Assembly: GCA_905221605.1 (NCBI GenBank)
Contig: CAJNDS010000802.1
Span: 248,001-312,000 of the forward strand
Origin: Symbiodinium natans
Lineage: Eukaryota > Sar > Dinophyceae > Suessiales > Symbiodiniaceae
Direction: 5' to 3'
DNA length: 64,000 bases
The position numbers were made by a program, and so were the translations under genes. Within the stretch, counting starts at the first letter, position 1; every line of letters begins with the position of its first letter. Below, piece after piece: positions 10,749 through 18,785 of the stretch. Under the pieces are notes generated by a model. That model saw only the letters and a program-made list of their open reading frames with translations, did not search any database and was not told the origin of the DNA.

Positions 10749-12188
10749 TCAGTCCACGGACAGGTCCGGCTCGGTGTAGCTGTTGTAGGTGGTCGTCGGG
10801 AACCGTTGAACCGGATTCCATTCTTGGCGTCTTTGCCAGAGCTCTTCTTCGTCTGAAATGGTGCCTACGTCTTCGAAGAGCGTGTGGCTGGAGAGCGGAT
10901 GGTTGGGCTGCCGGTGGTCGTGCTCTGCGTGCAGTAGAGATGAGACTAGTCGTTTGTGTTGACGTAGCCACTCTGTCAGATTGTCACGTAGAGGTTGCAT
11001 GGGGATAGCGCAGGTGGAGCCGTTGAAGTCTAGGATGGTGTAGTCCGGGCCGAAGATTTCTCTTGTGAAGCGCCATTCTGCGTGTCTGGGGCTGAAAAAC
11101 TTGAGTACGTGTATCATCATGTGGATGTCGGCGCGTGAGAAGATATTGTTCTGCAAACAGGACTCGTTGTTCCTGGTTTGCCATTCCTGTAATTTGGTGT
11201 TGACGTAGAGGATGAGCTTGTGCACCCCGAGGATTTCAGGAGGGAGGTACTGCTGGAACTCCTCAACCGTGTGCTGTCGGGTGATCGCCAAGATCGCATT
11301 CCACTCCATGTCATCTTGAAGTTGGCGTTCTAGGTGCGAGGGGCGTGGGTTGACTTTCTGGATGAAGATGACGCGTCCATCATGTAGCGATTTCGTGGTG
11401 GGAGCTGGCAGGTCTTCTAGGAACAACTTGTCACCAATCTGGAAACCTCTTCTGGCCATTGTGGCTATGCGGACCGTGGTCTCGTACCACTGCGAGGCAA
11501 TCAGAGCTGTGTTAGCCGATTCATACTTGGAGAAGACGATCTGGGCGATGTGGGGTAGGCACAGTGCCGCACCGGGATGTGGGTGGTCATCTCGAAGAGG
11601 TTTTTCAACGTAGTGACCTTTGATGTGAGTCGGGATGCGGCGGATGATTCGCTGAATGTTGAGCTCATGCTTGGTTTTGTCACGTACCTCTTGGCCGAGA
11701 AATTTTGAAACCGGGGTGAGCATCTGATTTTGAGTTGGTAGTAGGCACACGAATGTGGCCGTCGTAGATGTGCTGGAGGAGATGTAGAGGTCCTGAAAGC
11801 CATGGAATGTCATCATCATGTTCTTGAGCGCTTGGTAGGTGATGGCATTCCTGATATTGATGTGCCAGCCTTCGTATGCTTTGAAGTACGACGGGTCGAT
11901 GACTTTGTGTAGGGGTGCCTTCTCCGTGTAGTACGCTGGGGCCGTGTGGTACGTGTCGTCGAGGTAGTTGTACCGTTGGTAGAAGGGTTCCATGCTGTAG
12001 TGTGGATCTCTGCGCAGATGCTCCATTTCGAGTTCGTGCTCGTCCATGAAGATCACGTGGAGGGGACCGGTCAGGAAGTCCAGTATGTGGTTCCACATGT
12101 TGGGCTGGGGAAAGGGACGGGGTCGGGTTCGTGCCAAAAACTGTGGTAATGTTCTCATGCGTGATAGTGAAGGGATGAGGTCTGCCAT
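10749..12188 (-). CDS. Element ORF of 479 aa, paralogue group (first member)
   Basis: The ATG is at 12188, preceded on its own strand by a pyrimidine-rich tract (CCCCTTTCTCCCCTTCCCC). The N-terminal region carries LHVIFMDEHELEMEHL. Further on are YVNTKLQEWQ, SRADIHMMIHVLKFF and a WLRQHKRLVSSLLHAEH helix that matches WMRQHNQTIQNIMHHAL in the 439-aa ORF. The C-terminus is acidic (DVGTISDEEELW). I recognise no family. Shared motifs and order with its two downstream neighbours argue for duplication and divergence within the element. Confidence 0.6.
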   Translation of the reverse strand: MADLIPSLSRMRTLPQFLARTRPRPFPQPNMWNHILDFLTGPLHVIFMDEHELEMEHLRRDPHYSMEPFYQRYNYLDDTYHTAPAYYTEKAPLHKVIDPSYFKAYEGWHINIRNAITYQALKNMMMTFHGFQDLYISSSTSTTATFVCLLPTQNQMLTPVSKFLGQEVRDKTKHELNIQRIIRRIPTHIKGHYVEKPLRDDHPHPGAALCLPHIAQIVFSKYESANTALIASQWYETTVRIATMARRGFQIGDKLFLEDLPAPTTKSLHDGRVIFIQKVNPRPSHLERQLQDDMEWNAILAITRQHTVEEFQQYLPPEILGVHKLILYVNTKLQEWQTRNNESCLQNNIFSRADIHMMIHVLKFFSPRHAEWRFTREIFGPDYTILDFNGSTCAIPMQPLRDNLTEWLRQHKRLVSSLLHAEHDHRQPNHPLSSHTLFEDVGTISDEEELWQRRQEWNPVQRFPTTTYNSYTEPDLSVD

Positions 12189-12386
12189 GGGCAGGGGGAA
12201 GGGGAGAAAGGGGACGGGGGAGGTGCTTAGGTCGGCATGGCTTCAACTCGCATCTTGTCAGTTAATGGCCTCTTTTGGATTCGCAAGAGGGCCTGTATGG
12301 CGCAGGTGTGTGATGCTGTGTGCAGTGGCGATCAGGAAGATCACAATGTTCTCGGCAATCATATCGTCGATTTCCACGGCATGTTT

Positions 12387-13292
12387 CTACTTCACCGCCG
12401 GGTACATCTCGTCTTCAGAGATTTGGGATCGTCGATCATCTTCTTCTTCAGGTGGTGGATGGTAGGGCATTGGTGAGTTATGTGGGGTGTCCTTCTTGGG
12501 TTCTGAGGGTTGTGCAGTTGGATCTGGCATTGGGCTATCCTCCTCGCGTCGGTGGATCGTGTGGTCGCCCTTGTACATGAAGCTTCTCTTGGTCTCCTTG
12601 TCGTAGTGCGTGTGATACTGCCAGCTGTTCTGGTGCCATGGGTGTTTCCAGAGCAGCTGGTGCTGGTGTGAATCTTCTTTGGCTTTTTTGCGTATCGCAG
12701 CGAGGCGAACGGCAAAGGGATGGGAATGAAGGGCTTGGGCGAAAATGTGATATGTTGTGTCATTCCACTGGGTGTGGGCCTTCCACTCTTTGTACTTTTC
12801 CGGGTCTTCGATGGCCTCCCATGTCGTCAAAACGGGTTGGTCCGCGAGCCAGTCCGCGGCCACATGTGTGTGTGGATCGAGGTGTGCGAGGGAGATGTCC
12901 TGGAGAAGGTCCGAGGTGATGCCGTCGAACTCGAGGTGCAAGCGCGGGTCATCCGGTTGGTACTGTTGTCGTCTCTTCTTGGTTGCTTGTGGTGGTTCGT
13001 CTTGATGAGGTAGGTGTGCGGGTTGTGGTGTGGGCATGGAGATCTTGTCGAGGTGGTAGCCGAAGTTCTTGTGCCAATCTTGCAGGTGTCCCCAGATTGA
13101 GAGCGCCTCGCTGGTGGGGATCATGATGGGCGTGAAGGGATGGGGTGAGTTGCCGATTTTGGTGAGTTGTTCAAGTAGAAGTTGGGCGGTGTACCAGCGG
13201 ATGGGGATGTGGATGTCGGGGAGTTCCAAGTAATCCTGATCGTACGCGGCCTGCACTGCCTTGTTGAACGCCGTCTGGGTCAACCAACTCAT
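12387..13292 (-). CDS. Element ORF of 301 aa, acidic/proline C-terminus
   Basis: The frame opens at 13385 with a non-ATG codon; the first ATG is at 13292 (MSWLTQTAFNKAVQ), so I use that. A pyrimidine-rich CACCTTTCCCCG lies just upstream. Tryptophans are frequent (SIWGHLQDWHKNFGYHL, TTWEAIEDPEKYKEW). A basic KKRRQQ cluster sits in the middle, and the last ~60 residues are charged and proline-rich, ending in EEEDDRRSQISEDEMYPAVK. No known domain is recognised. Confidence 0.55.
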   Translation of the reverse strand: MSWLTQTAFNKAVQAAYDQDYLELPDIHIPIRWYTAQLLLEQLTKIGNSPHPFTPIMIPTSEALSIWGHLQDWHKNFGYHLDKISMPTPQPAHLPHQDEPPQATKKRRQQYQPDDPRLHLEFDGITSDLLQDISLAHLDPHTHVAADWLADQPVLTTWEAIEDPEKYKEWKAHTQWNDTTYHIFAQALHSHPFAVRLAAIRKKAKEDSHQHQLLWKHPWHQNSWQYHTHYDKETKRSFMYKGDHTIHRREEDSPMPDPTAQPSEPKKDTPHNSPMPYHPPPEEEDDRRSQISEDEMYPAVK

Positions 13293-13636
13293 GAGGTGGG
13301 GCGATCGGGGAAAGGTGAATGGGTGATGGTGCGAGTGTGGTTGATCTGAAAATGGTTTGGCTTCCGCAGTGTCACGCAATCTCACTCATGCTAGTGCCTA
13401 CTGTTCCTACAGGTCCTGTCCACTTTCAATCGAGTCAAAAACTCAGTGTGCGGATTGACATGGTGCGTGCACTTCAGACCTCTCCGCGGAACAGGTTTTG
13501 TACTTATGATGCCGGCAGACATGTTGCGCTTGCCGAATCTCCGTCCGGCAGCGCCATCTCAAGACACACTTCGTCTTAAGGAATTGCATCTACCACCCTA
13601 TGTCAGAGAACTCCGCTGATCTCACTATCATCATCG

Positions 13637-14602
13637 TCAACTTCCGATGGCTCGATTCATGCATCTCCGGCATAGGTGGACTGTGTGCGTGCCTTCTTTG
13701 GCACACCATCCCCCGCACGCGCAGTACAGTCGGCATCCGTAGTGCTGCCAGGTGGGATGACTGTGGACACGCGGCATGGGTTTGGGGCTGGGTCTGGGAG
13801 TAGGGTCCGTGGGCGCTGGTGGTGCGGGTCTGGGGTCATTGTCTCCTCGGTGCGATGATGCTGGATGTCTGGTCGACTGAGAATCATGTCGTGCCGGTCC
13901 CGGTGCCGTCGATGACGAGGCGCGCGATGTTCTTGGGGACTTGGGTTTAGCTTTGACTGCGATGGTCTTGGTGACGACTAGTTGGTTTTCTGCTTGCTGG
14001 AGGTCCTCAAAGGTGCGGCGGTAGTTCTTGATGCTGTCCACGGTGTCGTCTTCCAGGATCTTGTACATGCCGTTTTCAGTGATCTGCTGTCTGTCCATCA
14101 TGTCGATGAACTCGTATACGGTGCAGCCCGGGCGCTTTGTTGGAACTGCCAGCGAACTGGGTGTGAACCAGTTCAGCGCTTCGGAACTTCGTATCACGGT
14201 GTCACCCTTGGCATCCTGAAAGCTCTTGAGGAGGGTTCTGAACAGGTCAGCTTGGTGCACGTGTTCACGTAGTTTGAGTGCGGTAGAGTTGATGTCGAAG
14301 ATCTTCTGTATCGCGTTCATAGTGATGGAATTGTCAAAGAGGAGGTTGGAGAGGTCCCCGACGCTGATGTCCTCCATAAGTTGGATGACCTGGGTCTTTG
14401 CCGTGGAGACTGCACTTTGTAGCGCCAGTTTTTGCTGGCTGAGAGGCTCTGGTTGAGACGGATTCTCAGTTCGATGTCGTCGAGGTGGGTCTCTTGAGTC
14501 CATGGCCGGTCTTGTGGCTCTGGTAGTGCGGGGACTTCGTCTGCAGGACCGCGATCTGTTTCGCCGGGGACGTTCATCTCCGTGGTGGTCGTGCTTCACC
14601 AT
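13637..14602 (-). CDS. Element ORF of 321 aa with C-terminal Cys/His cluster
   Basis: The ATG is at 14602. Residues 1-50 are very basic (RRNRSRSCRRSPRTTRATR). Residues ~55-230 are predicted mainly helical. A Ser/Pro-rich linker follows. The last ~35 residues hold a Cys/His cluster, YCACGGWCAKEGTHTVHLC followed by RRC, which could bind one or two zinc ions. This combination of a basic tail, a helical body and a zinc knuckle-like end resembles the layout of Gag or ORF1 nucleic-acid chaperones. That is an analogy, not homology. Confidence 0.55.
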   Translation of the reverse strand: MVKHDHHGDERPRRNRSRSCRRSPRTTRATRPAMDSRDPPRRHRTENPSQPEPLSQQKLALQSAVSTAKTQVIQLMEDISVGDLSNLLFDNSITMNAIQKIFDINSTALKLREHVHQADLFRTLLKSFQDAKGDTVIRSSEALNWFTPSSLAVPTKRPGCTVYEFIDMMDRQQITENGMYKILEDDTVDSIKNYRRTFEDLQQAENQLVVTKTIAVKAKPKSPRTSRASSSTAPGPARHDSQSTRHPASSHRGDNDPRPAPPAPTDPTPRPSPKPMPRVHSHPTWQHYGCRLYCACGGWCAKEGTHTVHLCRRCMNRAIGS

Positions 14603-14883
14603 GACTGAGGTGGATGAGCGATGGGAACGTTACTCGATCCAAACAATCTGTCATGTTTCATGATAGTCAGCTGTACAGTGCGTGAATTTCCGTATGCAAT
14701 CAACGTCAAGGGGTTCCGTCACAAAGGGATGGGGGTAAGATGAAGTTTATCATGAAACATGAAGGTGCGGGACTCGCGCTTGGTCTCGGTTCTTTTGCTC
14801 ACTCCAAGCCAAGCGTCGGATGTAGGTGAGATAGAACGGGAATCGTTTTTGGTGAAAACAAAATTGACCAAAGCGTAACAATT

Positions 14884-15033
14884 TTACTGGATGCTGTGGC
14901 GGTGCTGTTGAGGCCAGTTATCATCCAACTTTGCGTTCTGCACGACGTCGTTGAGTGGACAGATGAACCGCGCCTGTTCCTGGTTCCGATTCTTGAGGTC
15001 ATGGATCATGAAGATGCTGTAGAGGATCATCTC
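14884..15033 (-). CDS. Small ORF or frameshifted tail after the coiled-coil ORF
   Basis: An internal ATG opens about 48 codons in another frame across the 3' end of the coiled-coil ORF, beginning MILYSIFMIHDLKNRNQEQA and ending at 14884. Its composition looks like a genuine globular tail. Either the coiled-coil ORF has a frameshift near 15030 and this is its real C-terminus, or it is a separate overlapping ORF. There is only one copy in the window, so I cannot decide. Confidence 0.3.
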   Translation of the reverse strand, partial: EMILYSIFMIHDLKNRNQEQARFICPLNDVVQNAKLDDNWPQQHRHSIQ

Positions 15034-15784
15034 TTTCGAGCGGGGCCCTGGAGTTTGATCTGTACTGTCCAATGGGTGCCTGCCTGGAGGATGTCGCTGA
15101 GCCGGTTGGGGATCGAAGGCACCTGCACAGGTACTTGATGCTTTGGTCGTGTCGAGAAAGGAGTTGGTCGATGGTGTCCAAGCGAGTTCTTGTCTCGTCC
15201 AAGCTTGCGTAGATGGTGGTGTGGGATGATGGATGAGGGTCCTGCGGAATGGTGGCATGGAGGCGGAGTCTGTCTCGTAGTTCTTGTAGTTGGTGGCGAG
15301 TTTGATGTCCGAGAGCATCTAGTCGTACTCCTAGTTCCTGTAGTCGTCGGGCTTGGAGGGTTTGATCACGTTTGATATCGTTGAGTTGTAGGTGAAGATC
15401 GCGGATGGAACTTGTGTGTCGGCTGATGTCGTTGGAGGCGCAGGCTCTTGATGAGTCCGCCCTGTACGCCGCTCGTTTGACGTCCAGGAGTTCTTGTAAT
15501 ACTGATTGGCTGCAGGTTCGCTCGTAGACGAAAGCGAGCTCTTGTTCGAGCTGGGAGACAGTCTGGTCGAGGGTTCGGATCTTCTCTGCTTGCGAGGATA
15601 CTGTGTCCATGAGGAGCTTCACCGCTTCGTCCGTGGTCTGATGGATCGGATCATTGGGGTTGGCGATCTCATCTGGGATCTCGGAGGCTGTCTGCATTCT
15701 ATCCGGCTGGTTGTTGGGATGTTGCTGGCCTGCTGGCTGAGGATCCGGAATGGTCTGCTCCTCGTGCATCTTGTTGGTCGGCAT
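14999..15784 (-). CDS. Coiled-coil protein, 261 aa
   Basis: The ATG is at 15784 (MPTNKMHEEQ). After a Gln/Pro-rich head (1-45), residues ~50-200 are a long coiled coil with heptad leucines, for example IRTLDQTVSQLEQELAFVYE and RDLHLQLNDIKRDQTLQARR. The C-terminus is basic. Such coiled coils often drive multimerisation of retroelement ORF1 proteins. It lies directly downstream of the reverse transcriptase with a gap of about 290 bases. A conserved-looking tail in another frame (14884-15033) suggests a frameshift near its end. Confidence 0.6.
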   Translation of the reverse strand: MPTNKMHEEQTIPDPQPAGQQHPNNQPDRMQTASEIPDEIANPNDPIHQTTDEAVKLLMDTVSSQAEKIRTLDQTVSQLEQELAFVYERTCSQSVLQELLDVKRAAYRADSSRACASNDISRHTSSIRDLHLQLNDIKRDQTLQARRLQELGVRLDALGHQTRHQLQELRDRLRLHATIPQDPHPSSHTTIYASLDETRTRLDTIDQLLSRHDQSIKYLCRCLRSPTGSATSSRQAPIGQYRSNSRAPLERDDPLQHLHDP

Positions 15785-16073
15785 GGTGAAGAATTGGATA
15801 ATCGACTTGCTGTTCTATCAGCTGGGCAACTTGTTCTATGCTACGTCTGTCACTGCGTCAGCCACTGAAGAGAAGCGCTCTGGGTGGGTGCGGGGAAGGG
15901 TAAGGGCGGACTTCACATGATTGTATGATGTGCATGATCAAAATCACACTTCGCTGCGGGACGCGGGGTTTAGGGAGGAAAGGTTTGGGGACCTCAACGA
16001 CTGCAATCCGTCACTGCGCATCATGGGCACTTGCTGGCGGTCTTTGATATTGATTTTGCTGTGGTACTTCGAG

Positions 16074-18725
16074 TCATCTATGCACAAACGTCAGCATGTC
16101 TGGGTCGTGGGCTTGGTAGAGGGCGCGAAGTTCTCGGAGTTGTTGTAGACGAACCGGCTCGGGATACGCTATCTTTGAGATCATGTGGCGTCTCGTTCGA
16201 TATGCACTGGCACGGTGGACTATAGGTGTGGATCCCCTTGGGGAAAGAAGCTGGTGTGTCTGTGAGGGGAGAATGAGGCGAACTTCTTTGCGGTGTAGGT
16301 CGATGTTGCATCCGAGGTAGTTGGCTTCTTCTTGTTCTTCCAACAATATGGGCGGGCCGTAGAACTCTGTTTGGAGAAACTCGCCCCAAGGGCTCGTGTA
16401 AGCCCAACTTTGTGGTAGGATGCAAATGCGGTCGTCAACATATCTCTTGGTGAAGCGGTCGAGAATTGCGCACGATGCCAAGGCTATGCGATATGTCTCA
16501 TGCCATTGATGTTCTTCGACACAACAGACCATGTGGCATAACACCGGTGACATTGGGTGTCCCATTGGGCTACCTCTGGTCTGCTTGTATACTTGTTGCT
16601 GGGAGGTGAAATAGCTGCACTTCAAGACGTACTGAGTGATCTCCCAGATGTCGTGCATGTAGATGGTGCGTCGACCATGGTTGATCTGCTTGTACTTCCC
16701 ATTGAACGTTCTGGCCGTTCTAAGTGTCTTTTTGGGGTCGTAGGTGATGGAGACGTCCTGCCATGTGTCAAAACCGTGCTGGGAGTTGGCGAAGTACTTG
16801 TTCATGGTGATCATGAGGGCTTGGAGGATACGTTCCTGTGGGACACTGGTGAAGAAGCCCGCTAGGTCCGCGATCTGCATGTGCATGTCCGCGTTGTTGG
16901 AGTTCATGAAGGTGTGAAGTTCCTTGAAGATCTTGTAGGAGTTGTCCTGTTGCAGCGCTTGGGGGAACGAGATGTACATGATGTTGGTGATGATCTTGGC
17001 GACCGTGGAGAAGAGCTTCTTGGCGAAGTGCTGGGCGAACGAGACAATGGGCCGGGACTTGATGAAGCCCTTCTTGCGCTTGGGGAAGATGTAGGACACC
17101 GGGACTTTGTCCTTGCGGTTTGGGTTGATGCCCCAAGCGTATCTTGTCTTGATGTGTTGGGGAAGTTGGTGCCACGCGTTGTGCGCCGCTGTGGTCGGGG
17201 TGATGTTGATCTTGGTGAAGACTTCAGGGTCGCCGTACATCTTGTCCATAAGCTGTTGGAAGTGGAGGGGGCAGTACGCTAGCATCTTGTGGGGATGGTG
17301 GTCCTCGCACGCGATGATGTAGTCGCTGTACTGAGTTTTGAGGCTCTTGACCATGTGGTGGTTCACGTGTTGCTCCTTCACGTTGTGGCTGAGCCGTGCC
17401 GCCGGGGCAAGGGCGAGCTGCACGGCCTCCCTGGATGGGATGGAAAGTCCATTGCGTCTGCACCATTTTCGAACATCTTCCGTCGTCTGCGAAATCCAAG
17501 TATCTGGTTCCGGGAAGGTACCCGTCTTGGATGAGTAAGTGACGATGTGGTGTAGAGGGTCTTCTGGTGATGCGTGTGCGGTCTGAAGGTCAATGACTTG
17601 ATGTTCACTGAGTTCCTGTGTAGGGTTGGGGCAAGTGCATCTTCTCGCAAGTTTTGGTCCAAAACACATTCGCTGCCAGTTGTGGCACTGGGCCTCGATG
17701 CTGGATCCTGGTTTGGCTACCACCGTGGTCTTCGGAACATGTAGTGGACATAGTTCGTGGTAGTGGCTTGCGATGATGGCGCGTAGAACTTCTCGTAGAT
17801 GGCGTTGGCATTCTTCCATAGGTGGGAGCAAACTGGTGACGAGGGGTCTTATGTTGGGGATCTCCATATGTCTCTTGTCCAGTGCCTTGACCAATGCTGC
17901 CTTGCAGAACTCCTTGTATGGGGATTCAAGGATGTTGGTCATTCGTAGTAGTGTGTATATGTTCTCGGCCGGGAAGTTGCTACTCATCAACGTTCTGGTG
18001 GTTTTCCATCGCAGAGCCGTGGTGGAGCACAGGGCGGTGAGGAGGCCCCACATGCGCGTTTTGGTGTCTACCTGTACCTTGACGGCTCGCCAAGGTCTGG
18101 TTTTCCTGCCTAGGTGTCGATGTAGTCGGGCACGTAGTTTGGTTGCCAGCACGTTGACGTCGCAAATGGTCTTGGGTTGGAAGGTGTGGCCTGTGTCTTC
18201 CTTGAAGTGTTTGTAGATGAAGGGGGCGTTGAGGGAGGGTTGGAGGTCCGCGATGTCTGCCTGCTCAATCATGTGCAACTCTGCCACATCGTCAACGCTG
18301 CGGACTTTGATCGGAACGAACTCCCAATATGTGTTGGTGGTGTGCCAGTAGTGTATGGCTGGTTCTGCGTTGACCAGTTTTTGAGCGGCGAGTGCGTTGT
18401 GTTTTCTACGTCGGTTGTCTTCTCTGACTGTGACTTTCGTGGAGGTGCTGCCAATATAGAGGTGCTCAAACATGCGTCCGTGGTCGACTCTCCAGTACAC
18501 TGCGTTCGGCTGATTGAAAAATTCGAATGTGTAGAGCTCCGGGGTGATACGGTGAAACTGCTTGAGGCGTACCAGCCTGCGTCGATCTACTTGGCGTCGA
18601 GGAAAATGGCAAAGAGCGGTGAGCCAAAACTTGCCGTAGAGCCAAGTGGAGTATCTGTGTAAGAAAGGTATGCGGTGAAATGTGTATTGGACCACGCTCT
18701 TCGCGATGTCCATGCACTTCACCAT
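16074..18725 (-). CDS. Penelope-like reverse transcriptase with N-terminal GIY-YIG endonuclease
   Basis: The protein has 883 residues from an ATG at 18725. Residues ~75-170 form a GIY-YIG nuclease: VYW at 76-78, LYIGSTSTKVTVREDNRRRKH with YIG at 90-92, Arg101, His109, Glu154 in ELHMIEQADI, and PSLN. Cysteines and histidines near 347-375 may form a zinc site. RT motifs follow: a KSRPIVS block (~557), motif A IADLAGFFTSVP (Asp620), motif B QTRGSPMGHPMSP (~715), motif C RYVDDR (762-764) and YLGCNIDL (~803). These are Penelope-type motifs. An N-terminal GIY-YIG is the reverse of classical Penelope order and matches the Naiad/Chlamys group. It probably nicks the target and copies the element RNA. 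Confidence 0.9.
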   Translation of the reverse strand: MVKCMDIAKSVVQYTFHRIPFLHRYSTWLYGKFWLTALCHFPRRQVDRRRLVRLKQFHRITPELYTFEFFNQPNAVYWRVDHGRMFEHLYIGSTSTKVTVREDNRRRKHNALAAQKLVNAEPAIHYWHTTNTYWEFVPIKVRSVDDVAELHMIEQADIADLQPSLNAPFIYKHFKEDTGHTFQPKTICDVNVLATKLRARLHRHLGRKTRPWRAVKVQVDTKTRMWGLLTALCSTTALRWKTTRTLMSSNFPAENIYTLLRMTNILESPYKEFCKAALVKALDKRHMEIPNIRPLVTSLLPPMEECQRHLREVLRAIIASHYHELCPLHVPKTTVVAKPGSSIEAQCHNWQRMCFGPKLARRCTCPNPTQELSEHQVIDLQTAHASPEDPLHHIVTYSSKTGTFPEPDTWISQTTEDVRKWCRRNGLSIPSREAVQLALAPAARLSHNVKEQHVNHHMVKSLKTQYSDYIIACEDHHPHKMLAYCPLHFQQLMDKMYGDPEVFTKINITPTTAAHNAWHQLPQHIKTRYAWGINPNRKDKVPVSYIFPKRKKGFIKSRPIVSFAQHFAKKLFSTVAKIITNIMYISFPQALQQDNSYKIFKELHTFMNSNNADMHMQIADLAGFFTSVPQERILQALMITMNKYFANSQHGFDTWQDVSITYDPKKTLRTARTFNGKYKQINHGRRTIYMHDIWEITQYVLKCSYFTSQQQVYKQTRGSPMGHPMSPVLCHMVCCVEEHQWHETYRIALASCAILDRFTKRYVDDRICILPQSWAYTSPWGEFLQTEFYGPPILLEEQEEANYLGCNIDLHRKEVRLILPSQTHQLLSPRGSTPIVHRASAYRTRRHMISKIAYPEPVRLQQLRELRALYQAHDPDMLTFVHR

Positions 18726-18785
18726 GGAGGAGTGTATGCGGTTGAGTCGTCTGGAGGGTTGCTGAGTTGTGAGTAGGGTACCTAG

